DNA of 64,000 bases from assembly GCF_009758125.1 (NCBI RefSeq), contig NZ_WRXO01000001.1, positions 310,001 to 374,000 of the forward strand. The letters are read 5' to 3'. Below, piece after piece: positions 34,341-43,352 of this stretch. Below the pieces are notes generated by a model. That model worked only from the letters and a program-made list of their open reading frames with translations, was not told the origin of the DNA and ran no database searches. The translations under genes were made by a program, and so were the position numbers. The DNA is from Chitinophaga oryziterrae. Lineage in GTDB: Bacteria; Bacteroidota; Bacteroidia; Chitinophagales; Chitinophagaceae. How positions within the stretch are numbered: the stretch's first letter is position 1; each line of letters starts with the position of its first letter.

Positions 34341-35414
34341 ATGTTTGCTATAGATGCGCACCTGGATCTTAGTATGAATGCAATGGAATGGAACCGTGAT
34401 CTGCGGTTGCCTGTAAATGATATCAGGAAGCGTGAAGCGGGAATGACAGATAAGCCGGACAGGGCCAAAGGAGTGGTATCCTTCCCGGAGTTGCGCAAAG
34501 GTAATATCGGGCTGGTAGCAGGAACGCAAATCGCGCGCTATGTAGCTCCGGACAATCCATTACCGGGCTGGTTCTCTCCTGAGCAGGCCTGGGCACAGAC
34601 GCAGGGACAGCTTGCCTGGTATAAAACGATGGAAGAGGAAGGGGAGATTACACCTGTCACCGACCTGGCATCTCTGGAAAAACACCTGGCATTATGGAAT
34701 GATGGAACACCTAATACCAACAAACCTATCGGTTATATTCTCAGCCTGGAAGGAGCTGATTCTATCGTGAACGTCAGCTATCTTGAAAGGGCGTATAAGA
34801 ATGGTTTACGGGCAGTAGGTCCCGCGCATTATGGCCCTGGCCGTTATGCACAGGGAACGGATGCTACCGGTTTTATGGGAGAGCGTGGACATGCCCTGTT
34901 AAAGGAAATGGAACGCCTGAACATTATCCTGGATGCTACGCATTTATGCGATGATAGTTTCTGGGAAGCACTGAAACATTTTAACGGACCAGTATGGGCC
35001 AGTCATAATAATTGCCGGGCGCTGGTGAACCATAACCGCCAGTTCTCTGATGACATGATAAAAGAACTGGTTAGCCGGGGAGCCGTGATAGGCGGTGCGA
35101 TGGATGCCTGGATGATGGTACCTGGCTGGGTAAGAGGCGTATCAGAGCCGAAGGCAATGGGAGCTTCTCTGGATGTGGTGATCAATCATATGGACCATAT
35201 CTGCCAGTTGGCGGGTAATACTTTGCATGTAGGGATTGGATCGGACCTGGACGGGGCTTTTGGGAAAGAGCAATGTCCTTATGACCTGGAAACTATTGCA
35301 GACCTGCAGAAGATCCCGGATCTTTTAAAGAAAAGAGGATATACTGATACCGATGTGGAGAATGTGATGCATGGTAACTGGCTGCGGTTTTTGAGAAAGG
35401 CCTGGGCTCAGTAA
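34341..35414 (+). CDS. Membrane dipeptidase, M19 (renal dipeptidase) family
   Basis: The product is 357 residues. The zinc site is visible as H7-L-D9 at the start, the bridging Glu in L-S-L-E-G-A-D-S, and the histidines of D-A-T-H-L-C-D and S-H-N-N-C-R. There is no signal peptide, so it is cytoplasmic. M19 enzymes are known to accept dipeptides with a D-residue at the C-terminus. Placed last in this cassette it could release D-amino acids from imported dipeptides (inference). Its last 7 bases overlap the convergent gene on the other strand. Confidence 0.87.
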   Translation: MFAIDAHLDLSMNAMEWNRDLRLPVNDIRKREAGMTDKPDRAKGVVSFPELRKGNIGLVAGTQIARYVAPDNPLPGWFSPEQAWAQTQGQLAWYKTMEEEGEITPVTDLASLEKHLALWNDGTPNTNKPIGYILSLEGADSIVNVSYLERAYKNGLRAVGPAHYGPGRYAQGTDATGFMGERGHALLKEMERLNIILDATHLCDDSFWEALKHFNGPVWASHNNCRALVNHNRQFSDDMIKELVSRGAVIGGAMDAWMMVPGWVRGVSEPKAMGASLDVVINHMDHICQLAGNTLHVGIGSDLDGAFGKEQCPYDLETIADLQKIPDLLKKRGYTDTDVENVMHGNWLRFLRKAWAQ

Positions 35415-35794
35415 TACAATTGCGATAATACATTGGTAGTATCATTATCTGCCGGTTTCAATGTCAGGAATCTGGCATACTGATCTGCGGTTAAAATACT
35501 TTTCAGCTTCCTGTAAAACCCGTTATGCATGCTATTCAGCTTTGTATCGTAGGTTTTGGGATTGCTGCCGGCCAGCGGGAGAATAAGGGAGCGCTGGTTG
35601 AGAAAAGCGGTTATCACTTCCGGTAACTTCGTTTTTTGTACATCTGTAAATGTCAGTGCTGTATTGAGTTTGCTCATTATGGCATTGACATTTCCCTCAA
35701 TATTCTGCATAGGCGCCTGGGCAAAACTCTGTTGCGCCGGGGTAATGATCGCAAAAATGCATACAATCAGGGCAGAGATCCACATAGTTTTCAT
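35408..35794 (-). CDS. Small secreted hypothetical protein
   Basis: The product is 128 residues with a clear signal peptide (cleavage near S-F-A-Q, residue 26). The mature part is mostly helical, with L-T-F-T-D-V-Q-K-T-K-L and L-T-A-D-Q-Y-A-R-F-L repeats that faintly recall Spy/CpxP-type LTxxQ proteins; I do not claim that family. It overlaps the end of the convergent dipeptidase gene by 7 bases. Confidence 0.65.
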   Translation of the reverse strand: MKTMWISALIVCIFAIITPAQQSFAQAPMQNIEGNVNAIMSKLNTALTFTDVQKTKLPEVITAFLNQRSLILPLAGSNPKTYDTKLNSMHNGFYRKLKSILTADQYARFLTLKPADNDTTNVLSQLYY

Positions 35795-35864
35795 ACAAAA
35801 GGACTTTATCAGGAAGTTACTTTATTTACCCCATCCCAAAAATATTTTGTTCTGTATAGCGTAG

Positions 35865-36602
35865 TTACTGCATTACTATTTTAACAGGTTTAATCACCTT
35901 ATTCATAGTTGAATCCAGACTGATATGTTCGGCAACGAATGTGTTATTATCTATCCATTTTACCTGGCCGGGACCCCAGTTATCGAGTTCTATTTCTCCT
36001 ACAGGTGTGATCGTACCGTTCACGTAAGAATACAATTGAAAACCATTGGCAGTGAAACCGGCTTCCAGGTCATAAGAAGGGCAGAGGAAGTATTTTTTAT
36101 CAGGAGAGATAATAGGAGCACCCCAGGTATGGGTAGTTACACCTGTGGTCTGATCTACCAGTAAGAAATCTGTTGATTCATAATAAGTACCGAATATGCC
36201 GTATTGTTTTATATCCGGGAGGTAACCGGTATAAGTATATTCCGTATAGCTGTCATCATGTTTAGGATGTGCATTACTGGCCAATACTATATGGCGTCCA
36301 TTCTCCAGTGTAATGATTAATGAATCGCCGAGCCGCTTTACATGTCCGTTTTTATCATGACGCAGGAGGGTAAGTTCTGCACTATCAGACTCTATTGCCG
36401 GTTCTTCGGTAAAGGGGGATTCAGCCGGATCCATGTCATATACAAGAAAGTTTTTATTCCCCATCTGAAATGTGTCTGTAGCAATATCGGCAGGTTGAGC
36501 TTTGGGTCGTGCTGTAGAATCGATAGAGGTATTGCTGGCCGTTTTCTGATGGCAGGCAGCGATGGATAATGTTAGCAGTAGGAGCGGCAGGTATTTTTTC
36601 AT
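35865..36602 (-). CDS. Hypothetical lipoprotein
   Basis: The product is 245 residues from the ATG at 36602. A longer frame to 36638 would put 12 unrelated residues before the signal peptide. The lipobox is I-A-A-C near residue 17, so the mature protein is a lipoprotein with a Ser/Thr-rich linker. The rest is mostly beta and resembles no family I can name, with a W-G-A-P-I-I-S-P-D-K-K-Y-F segment like a WD or beta-propeller blade. Function unknown. Confidence 0.7.
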   Translation of the reverse strand: MKKYLPLLLLTLSIAACHQKTASNTSIDSTARPKAQPADIATDTFQMGNKNFLVYDMDPAESPFTEEPAIESDSAELTLLRHDKNGHVKRLGDSLIITLENGRHIVLASNAHPKHDDSYTEYTYTGYLPDIKQYGIFGTYYESTDFLLVDQTTGVTTHTWGAPIISPDKKYFLCPSYDLEAGFTANGFQLYSYVNGTITPVGEIELDNWGPGQVKWIDNNTFVAEHISLDSTMNKVIKPVKIVMQ

Positions 36603-36636
36603 ATGACGGAACAAAGATAGTGGGCATGGGGGGAAC

Positions 36637-36666
36637 AAAAAAATCCCGGGACGGAGCCCGGGACCT
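36637..36666 (-). terminator. Terminator of the rpsF-rpsR-rplI operon
   Basis: On the minus strand tcccggg (36663-36657) pairs with cccggga (36650-36644) around a 6-nt loop and is followed by a run of seven T. It starts 26 bases after the rplI stop. Confidence 0.85.
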
Positions 36667-36689
36667 TTTAAACTAAAGATATTTGAGTC

Positions 36690-37136
36690 TTACTCAGCTA
36701 CTACTTCAAATTCCAGTTCAGCTTCATTGCCTTTACCGAAATCCAGTCTCGCTTTGTATGTACCTAATTCTTTTACATCATCCAGGATGTGGATGCGGCG
36801 ACGGTCGATTTCATAACCTTTTTGCTCTTTAATAGCACGTGCAATCTGCACGCCGGTTACGCTACCGAATATCTTACCGGATGTACCGGTTTTAGCGCCA
36901 ATTTTAACAGGGCCTGCTTTCAGCACTTCCACCACTTTGGCGATTTCAGCCAACATTTTCTCTTCCTTGGCTTTCTGCACCTTCAGGCGTTCCTGCAGTT
37001 GCTTCATGTTGGAAGGACTGGCTTCTACCGCAAATTTCTGCGGAATCAGAAAGTTTCTGGCATAACCGTTTCTCACGGCAGCCAGTTCATTCTTCTGGCC
37101 CAGGTTATCTACGTCTTGTATTAAGATTACTTGCAT
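36690..37136 (-). CDS. rplI: Ribosomal protein bL9
   Basis: The product is 148 residues. The N-terminal domain (V-I-L-I-Q-D-V-D-N-L-G then V-R-N-G-Y-A-R-N-F-L-I-P), the long connecting helix and the C-terminal RNA-binding domain are all present and of normal length. It is the last gene of the rpsF-rpsR-rplI operon. Confidence 0.97.
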   Translation of the reverse strand: MQVILIQDVDNLGQKNELAAVRNGYARNFLIPQKFAVEASPSNMKQLQERLKVQKAKEEKMLAEIAKVVEVLKAGPVKIGAKTGTSGKIFGSVTGVQIARAIKEQKGYEIDRRRIHILDDVKELGTYKARLDFGKGNEAELEFEVVAE

Positions 37137-37193
37137 TGTTAGTCGGTTTTAAGCACCTTTTACTTCCCGATTTACATCAGGATTCGCTGAGGT

Positions 37194-37460
37194 TTACTTT
37201 AAAAGGTCAGTAACGTAAGGCAACAAAGCCAGTTGACGGGCTTTTTTAATAGCCTGGGCTACTTTGCGCTGGAATTTCAGAGAGTTACCTGTGATACGGC
37301 GAGGTAACATTTTACCTTGATCGTTCAGGAATTTCTTCAGGAATTCTCCGTCTTTGTAATCCACATACCGGATGCCCATTTTCTTAAAACGGCAGTATTT
37401 CTTCTGACGTTTCTCGGTTTTTACGGCCGTTAAGTACTTAATTTCTTGTTTTACTGCCAT
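37194..37460 (-). CDS. rpsR: Ribosomal protein bS18
   Basis: The product is 88 residues. The core shows [14 protein letters not shown], and [17 protein letters not shown]. It binds 16S rRNA together with S6, whose gene ends 4 bases before its start. Confidence 0.97.
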   Translation of the reverse strand: MAVKQEIKYLTAVKTEKRQKKYCRFKKMGIRYVDYKDGEFLKKFLNDQGKMLPRRITGNSLKFQRKVAQAIKKARQLALLPYVTDLLK

Positions 37461-37464
37461 AATT

Positions 37465-37815
37465 TTAAGCTTCTACGGTTTTAGAATCAGTGTTCGCGCC
37501 ATGCCTTTTGCGGTTATTGTAGATAACAGCGTATTTGTCAAGTGCGGTAACCATGTGACGTAATACATTTTCGTCGCGGTTGAGCTGAATTTTCAGCTTC
37601 TCATTGAGGTCGGATGGCGCAGTGTATTCCAGAACAAGATACATACCTGTAGTCTTTTTCTGAATAGGGTACGCCAGTGATCTTAATCCCCAGGGATTTT
37701 CGTGCGTAACTTCGCCACCATTATCTTTAATGATATCGGCGAATTTCTTTTGGGCGACTTTGTAGTCTTCCTCAGAAAGCACAGGGGTAAAGATCACCAT
37801 CAATTCGTAGTTCAT
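37465..37815 (-). CDS. rpsF: Ribosomal protein bS6
   Basis: The product is 116 residues ([11 protein letters not shown] then [13 protein letters not shown]). It forms a heterodimer with S18 on the small subunit. It is the first gene of the operon, behind a canonical promoter 45-76 bases upstream. Confidence 0.97.
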   Translation of the reverse strand: MNYELMVIFTPVLSEEDYKVAQKKFADIIKDNGGEVTHENPWGLRSLAYPIQKKTTGMYLVLEYTAPSDLNEKLKIQLNRDENVLRHMVTALDKYAVIYNNRKRHGANTDSKTVEA

Positions 37816-37860
37816 AATTTCCCTGATTTTAGAAAATTGTTAATAAAAAAATTTGGAGTG

Positions 37861-37891
37861 CAAAGATACTCAAAATGTGGAGACGAGCAAA
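37861..37891 (-). promoter_or_regulatory. Promoter of the rpsF operon
   Basis: On the minus strand TTTG (37891-37888), 19 bp, TATCTTTG (37868-37861) match the consensus exactly. Initiation near 37855 leaves a leader of about 40 bases before the rpsF ATG. Confidence 0.82.
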
Positions 37892-37922
37892 TAAAAGGCC
37901 GTTCCCGGAATGGAAACGGCCT
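37892..37922 (-). terminator. Terminator of the secreted nuclease-fold gene
   Basis: On the minus strand aggccgtttcc pairs with gggaacggcct (11 positions with one weak pair) around a 5-nt loop and is followed by tttat. It lies 19 bases after the stop and directly abuts the rpsF promoter. Confidence 0.75.
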
Positions 37923-37941
37923 CTTTGGTTTTCAAAAAAGA

Positions 37942-40900
37942 TTAGTGGTTTACAAAAACCTTACTTACCTGAGACCCTTCCAGGCTTTGTACGCGAAGGA
38001 AGTATATGCCTGTTGGTAAATTATTGATATCCAATGTTTTAAAATTTCTGCCTTTGTTGACCGTAATCTGAGACTGATACCTGATATGACCTTGTAAGTC
38101 AATCAGTTGTAACTGAGCCGGTCCGTATTTTTCCATGTCCAGCCATATCTGCAACTGGTGACCAAAGATACACCAGAAAAGTTTTTTCCAGATATCCCTG
38201 AGTGTCACTACAACTCTTTGTGTATCACTATAAGTAACAGTACCATCTTTTCCAACTATTCTGAGACGGTAAAAAGATAATCCCAGCCACGGACGGGTAT
38301 CATAAGTAAGATAACTGCTGGGCAGGTTAACAGTACCATGTGCTGTAATCGTATCTATTGCGTCAAAGTTGCGCATATTACGGGAGCGTTCCACCACAAA
38401 ACAGGCAGCATTGATCTCGTACGGCGTCTGCCAGCTGATTTTCACATTACCTGAATCTTCAACAGCAGTGAAGTTATTAACAGGCAACGGATTCGCCAGG
38501 GTATGCAGGTTGTAACTGGTTTGTACCGGGTAGTGGTCTGTAGTGGTGGTACTGTAACTGCCTACCAGCTTTTCCACTTCCTTACGCACACGGGCAGAGC
38601 CAGGTACATAAGATACTCCCATTTCATCTGAGGCTAACACATTATCTATCACCGTATTATAAGAGGTGGTGGATTGTTGTCCGGCCAGGGCGAGCGGCAG
38701 CGTAAGTGGTTTATAATGAATGGTATCATTCATGAAATCTATGTAAGAGGTCGTAGTATCCGGTGCTTTTTCCGTGGTGATGGTTTTATTCAGTGCATCA
38801 TTGAAATCACCAAGGACCACGAAGTTGCCGGAAGGGTATTGTGCGTCCAGGGAATCCTTTAATTCCAGGTTGCCGTCTTTCCGGCGCTGCCAGGAAGTGA
38901 TCTTTTCTGCTGCGGTGCCTGTATTGGCTTTCGCATGGATCAGTATAAAATTGATCAGCGCACTGTCACCATTCAGCTTCGCTTTTGCTTCCATGAGGAA
39001 GGGGAAGCGGCCGGAAGACCAATTATAATAGGCGTTACTGCTACCCCCTTTTCTTAATATGCCATAAGCGCGAAGGCTGCTGACAATGGACGTTTTATAG
39101 ACAAAGGCCAGTTTCTGGGCAGAGATATAGTCAGGATCTGCGATGCTGTCTGCATAAGAGCCAAAGTCGGAGAGTATGTAACTATATCCGTTCAACTGGC
39201 TTACTACCGTTCTGAACCGGGCAGTATCCACAACTTCTGCCAGGGCGAAAATATCAGCATCCAGCTTTTTGAGGATAGTGGTCACATTGGCCTGTTGCAG
39301 GCTATCGTTGGCCGGGTTCTGTACCGGGCTGCCAAACCATTCTATGTTCCAGTTCACCACTTTCAGTGAACGGAGGGAAGTACCGGAAAGTGTAATATCA
39401 GGAGTGCTGATGCCTGAGAAGCTGATACTGCCGCTGTAAGCCTGGTTGGCGGTTGCAGGCAGGAACTTCACCCAGGCAGTCTGAAGGCTGTCTGCCTGTG
39501 CCGCGGTGTAAGTCAGCGACGGACTGTAGGAACCGCTGCTGTCTTTGGCCAGGAGGAATCCTGTGGAAGCGGTGATTGTCAGGTTACCTGTGAAGTCGTT
39601 GCCCTGGAAGGCAAACGACTGAGGAGCTGATTGCTGTCCGGCAGGTATATAGTCGAAGTCAATGCTGGCAGGGCTTTTATCGATTGTAGGCAGCGGTGCG
39701 GTAGCGCTGTTGCCAATATGTACGTCATCTATTGTCCAGCGGGCGGCGCCAAGTGCAGGGGAAGCAGTGTATACAAACGCTACATACACGCTGGCCTGCT
39801 TATAGGCGGCTAAATTTATACTGTCAGATGTTTTCCATACATCAGACAGCAACTGGGGGAAGCGCCCGTTAATGGCAGTCCAGGTGGCATTGTGAGGATT
39901 GCCGGTTCCGCTGTAATTGGTAGATACCAGCAGTTGCAGGGTAGGGCCGGCGAAGGTAGTCCGGCTGGCAAAACCCAGCAGCGGGTAATCGAACCCGGTG
40001 AGGTCAAATGCCGGAGATATCAGCCAGTCCTCATTTTCAACCGGTCCGCCACTATAACCGTTGATCTGTACGCCATTAGTGCTGTTTTGTCCGAATGTGG
40101 TACAGTCCCATACCTGAGCGCCGCTCAGGCTATATTGGGTGAAACCGCTAAGGGTACCGGTACCGGAAGTGCAGTTATTGAAATCAAAAATAAGTTGTTG
40201 AGCGCCGGTGCTGAACCGCCATGTTGTGCTGTCTGTAATACCTGCAAAGGCATTACCGCTCAGGTCCAGTATGGCAGCGCTGTCTAATGTAATAAAGTAG
40301 GTGTGCAGAGGGTGAAGGGCTGTTGTTAAAGTAAGGGCAGCGTTACTGATAGTAAGGCCGCTTACCGGAAATGCCTGTTGTGTACCTGTCGTAACATCAT
40401 GTAGCATAAGCTGTCCGCTGCCAGCCTGTATGTTCTCAGTGAAGGTAATAACAGGCTGTGTAGTCGGAGCGATGTCAGTAGCGCCATTTGCCGGCAGCAG
40501 TGTTATGATGGCAGGAGGAGTTGTATCCGCGCCGCTGCCTCCTGCTATTATGTTATCTACAGCAAAGGAAGGACGTGAGCCGGCACCGCTTACCTGCCTG
40601 TTTACCCAACGGAGCTGCACGAGAGACTGGTTGTTACAGTCAGCCGGTAATACCAGTGTTTTAGTCGCAGGGTCCAGCGGAGTTGTCACTCCGGAAGTAG
40701 TTTGCGTGGTTGTCGTATTCTGATATTCCGTACCGGTGATGTTGGTAAAACTGCCGGTACTACCTATGCGGTATTGCAGGATCACCTCATTGATGCGGGT
40801 ATTACTGGTGCCATCGTAGGGATTGCGCAGTGTCATCACATCATATTGCAAAGAGATATTTACCTGTCCGCTTGTATTAATGGCCAATACCAGGGAATTG

Positions 40901-41199
40901 TCTGCACTGCCACTATTGAGGAACCCCAGTTTACCATTGTAATTATATACCCCATTGGTAGTGCTGGAAGCAGTACCGGTAGCCAGCGCTTTATCTGCTG
41001 ACGGAGTGGCGGTGTTAAAAACGGCAGAAGGGGAACCAGTGAGTGTCCATCCCTGCCAGCCATCCGGGTAGGTGGTGGAAGAGGAGGGCAGGGCATCAAA
41101 TGTCTGCTGGTAAGGCAACGGTTGTGGAGACGGCTGTGTCTGCGCATAGGCGTGGGAAAAACCGATAACCACAAGAAACGGGAGTAGAGTTTTCTTCAT
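37942..41199 (-). CDS. Secreted endonuclease/exonuclease/phosphatase-fold protein with T9SS sorting domain
   Basis: The product is 1085 residues with a signal peptide (cleavage near A-Y-A-Q). Order: a jelly-roll-like domain (about 28-225), an SbsA-type Ig-like domain (about 230-335, opening P-P-A-I-I-T-L-L-P-A-N-G-A-T-D), a choice-of-anchor-J-like domain (about 345-500), a beta linker, an endonuclease/exonuclease/phosphatase domain (about 615-905, with V-N-W-N-I-E-W-F, V-L-G-D-F-N-D and T-D-H-Y-P-V) and a C-terminal type IX sorting domain (P-T-G-I-Y-F-L-R-V). The catalytic Asn, Glu, Asp and His positions are kept, so a nuclease or phosphodiesterase is likely. It should be exported through the type IX system. 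Confidence 0.85.
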   Translation of the reverse strand: MKKTLLPFLVVIGFSHAYAQTQPSPQPLPYQQTFDALPSSSTTYPDGWQGWTLTGSPSAVFNTATPSADKALATGTASSTTNGVYNYNGKLGFLNSGSADNSLVLAINTSGQVNISLQYDVMTLRNPYDGTSNTRINEVILQYRIGSTGSFTNITGTEYQNTTTTQTTSGVTTPLDPATKTLVLPADCNNQSLVQLRWVNRQVSGAGSRPSFAVDNIIAGGSGADTTPPAIITLLPANGATDIAPTTQPVITFTENIQAGSGQLMLHDVTTGTQQAFPVSGLTISNAALTLTTALHPLHTYFITLDSAAILDLSGNAFAGITDSTTWRFSTGAQQLIFDFNNCTSGTGTLSGFTQYSLSGAQVWDCTTFGQNSTNGVQINGYSGGPVENEDWLISPAFDLTGFDYPLLGFASRTTFAGPTLQLLVSTNYSGTGNPHNATWTAINGRFPQLLSDVWKTSDSINLAAYKQASVYVAFVYTASPALGAARWTIDDVHIGNSATAPLPTIDKSPASIDFDYIPAGQQSAPQSFAFQGNDFTGNLTITASTGFLLAKDSSGSYSPSLTYTAAQADSLQTAWVKFLPATANQAYSGSISFSGISTPDITLSGTSLRSLKVVNWNIEWFGSPVQNPANDSLQQANVTTILKKLDADIFALAEVVDTARFRTVVSQLNGYSYILSDFGSYADSIADPDYISAQKLAFVYKTSIVSSLRAYGILRKGGSSNAYYNWSSGRFPFLMEAKAKLNGDSALINFILIHAKANTGTAAEKITSWQRRKDGNLELKDSLDAQYPSGNFVVLGDFNDALNKTITTEKAPDTTTSYIDFMNDTIHYKPLTLPLALAGQQSTTSYNTVIDNVLASDEMGVSYVPGSARVRKEVEKLVGSYSTTTTDHYPVQTSYNLHTLANPLPVNNFTAVEDSGNVKISWQTPYEINAACFVVERSRNMRNFDAIDTITAHGTVNLPSSYLTYDTRPWLGLSFYRLRIVGKDGTVTYSDTQRVVVTLRDIWKKLFWCIFGHQLQIWLDMEKYGPAQLQLIDLQGHIRYQSQITVNKGRNFKTLDINNLPTGIYFLRVQSLEGSQVSKVFVNH

Positions 41200-41394
41200 G
41201 TAAAAAGACAGTTTATCAGGGGTGGGTAATGACTATAATGTATTCAAGCTAATAATGGTCATTAAAACTACAATATTTGTGTTAGAGTTCTAAAGGTCTG
41301 TGCATGAATTATTTGTTAAGATAAGGCGGACAGTTTGTCAGCTATCTGTCTGCTGGCATGTCCTTTGGAACCCCTTCTTTAAAAATTGACACCC

Positions 41395-43227
41395 ATGCAG
41401 AAAGGCGCAATACGTGTTCAAACAGAGAACATTTTCCCCATTATCAAAAAATTCCTCTATTCGGATCATGAGATCTTTATCCGCGAGCTGGTGAGCAATG
41501 CAGTTGATGCGACCCAAAAGCTGAAAACCCTTGCCAGTGTTGGCGAGTTCAAAGGCGAGCTGGGCGCCCTGGAAATAACTGTAAAACTGGATAAAGAGAA
41601 AAAAACGCTGACTATTTCCGACCGTGGGGTTGGTATGACGGCAGAAGAAGTAGATAAATACATTAACCAGGTAGCTTTTTCAGGTGCAGAAGAGTTCCTG
41701 ACTAAGTATAAAGGTCAGGGTGACGGAACGAATATAATCGGCCATTTTGGCTTAGGGTTCTATTCTTCCTTCATGGTGAGCAATGAAGTGGAGATCATTA
41801 CCAAATCTCATAAGGAAGGCGTTGCTGCTGTTCGCTGGGAATGTGATGGCAGTCCGGAATATACACTGGAAGAGACGACTAAAGAAGATCGCGGTACTGA
41901 CATCGTGATGCATATCAATGAAGAGAGTGAGGAGTTCCTGGATGAGCATCGCATACAGACCATCCTTGAAAAATTCTGTAAGTTCCTGCCCGTACCTGTG
42001 AAGTTTGGCGACAAACAGATTAATAATACAAGTCCTGCCTGGACTAAAAAGCCGAGTGAATTAACTACTGAAGATTATCAGAGTTTTTACAAGGAATTAT
42101 ATCCTTTTTCAGAACCACCACTGTTCTGGATTCATCTGAATGTGGATTATCCTTTCAGTCTTACAGGTATTCTTTACTTCCCTAAGATCAATAAGAGCTA
42201 CGAAATACAGAAGGATAAGATCAGTCTTTATTCCAACCAGGTATTTGTAACTGATGAAGTAAAAGATATCGTCCCTGAATTCCTGATGTTACTGCATGGT
42301 GTTATTGACAGTCCGGATATTCCACTGAATGTAAGCAGAAGTTATCTGCAGGGAGATCCAAATGTGAAAAAGATCAGTGCTTACATTACAAGGAAAGTAG
42401 CGGATAAGCTGGATGAAATATTCCGCAATGACCGTCCTGGTTTTGAAGAAAAATGGGAATCTATCGGTTTGTTTGCCAAATATGGCATGATGACAGACGA
42501 CAAGTTCCAGGAAAAAGGGAACAAGTTCCTGATCATGCAGGATGTGGATGCCAGCAAATATTATACACTGGAAGAATACAAACAGGAAGCTGCCGCTTTG
42601 CAAACTAATAAAGATGGTAACCTGGTAATCCTGTACGGAACTAATCCTATTCAACAGGATAGTTATATACAGGCTGCTAAAAACAAAGGATATAAAATTG
42701 TGAAGATGGATACGCTGGTGGACGCCGCGTTTATCAACACAATGGAATCTAAATGGGAAAAAGTATCCTTTACCCGTGTGGATGCAGATATCGCTGATAA
42801 CCTGATTGACCAGAATGAGAAAGCAGACAGCGTACTTACGCAGGACCAGGAAACAAAACTGAAAGAGTTGTTTGGTCACCTGCCACAGCTGCATGTTAAA
42901 GTAGAACTCAAAGGGCTGAGTGCAGAAGCACAGCCGGTAATCGTAACCCGTCCGGAATTAATGCGTCGTATGAAAGATATGGCAGCAGCCGGTGGTAGTG
43001 GAATGAGCTGGTATGCCAGTATGCCTGATGAGATCAATATGACAGTAAACGCAAATCATCCTATTTATTTGCAGATCCTGAATGAAGGTGATGAGGAAAG
43101 ACAACAGAAGAAAGTGCGTAACCTGGCCGATCTGGCGTTGTTATCACAAAACCTGTTGACAGGTGCGGACCTTACTGCTTTTGTGAACAGAAGTGTGGAA
43201 TTAATGGAAGGTGAGAAAAGGAACTAG
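41395..43227 (+). CDS. htpG: Hsp90-family chaperone HtpG
   Basis: The product is 610 residues from the ATG at 41395. The GHKL ATPase domain shows F-I-R-E-L-V-S-N-A-V-D-A, D-R-G-V-G-M-T and G-H-F-G-L-G-F-Y-S-S; the middle and C-terminal dimerisation domains follow. The usual M-x-x-G family start fits the ATG rather than a TTG three codons earlier. Confidence 0.97.
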   Translation: MQKGAIRVQTENIFPIIKKFLYSDHEIFIRELVSNAVDATQKLKTLASVGEFKGELGALEITVKLDKEKKTLTISDRGVGMTAEEVDKYINQVAFSGAEEFLTKYKGQGDGTNIIGHFGLGFYSSFMVSNEVEIITKSHKEGVAAVRWECDGSPEYTLEETTKEDRGTDIVMHINEESEEFLDEHRIQTILEKFCKFLPVPVKFGDKQINNTSPAWTKKPSELTTEDYQSFYKELYPFSEPPLFWIHLNVDYPFSLTGILYFPKINKSYEIQKDKISLYSNQVFVTDEVKDIVPEFLMLLHGVIDSPDIPLNVSRSYLQGDPNVKKISAYITRKVADKLDEIFRNDRPGFEEKWESIGLFAKYGMMTDDKFQEKGNKFLIMQDVDASKYYTLEEYKQEAAALQTNKDGNLVILYGTNPIQQDSYIQAAKNKGYKIVKMDTLVDAAFINTMESKWEKVSFTRVDADIADNLIDQNEKADSVLTQDQETKLKELFGHLPQLHVKVELKGLSAEAQPVIVTRPELMRRMKDMAAAGGSGMSWYASMPDEINMTVNANHPIYLQILNEGDEERQQKKVRNLADLALLSQNLLTGADLTAFVNRSVELMEGEKRN

Positions 43228-43246
43228 ATAATAAATGTATAAGTAT

Positions 43247-43286
43247 AAATCCCGTCTGTGGTATATAACCCGGACGGGATTTTTTA
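43247..43286 (+). terminator. Terminator after htpG
   Basis: aatcccgtc (43248-43256) pairs with gacgggatt (43273-43281) around a 16-nt interior with some further pairing, followed by TTTTT. Confidence 0.8.
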
Positions 43287-43352
43287 TGTGAGAAAGTGAG
43301 AATTACCCAAAATGATGAATGATAAGCAAATTGTGATAATAGCTCTACAATC

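Noticed and set aside
41200..41394. Heat-shock promoter or regulatory element for htpG
   Set aside because: No convincing TAnnTTTG with a spaced TTTG and no recognised heat-shock inverted repeat is visible.
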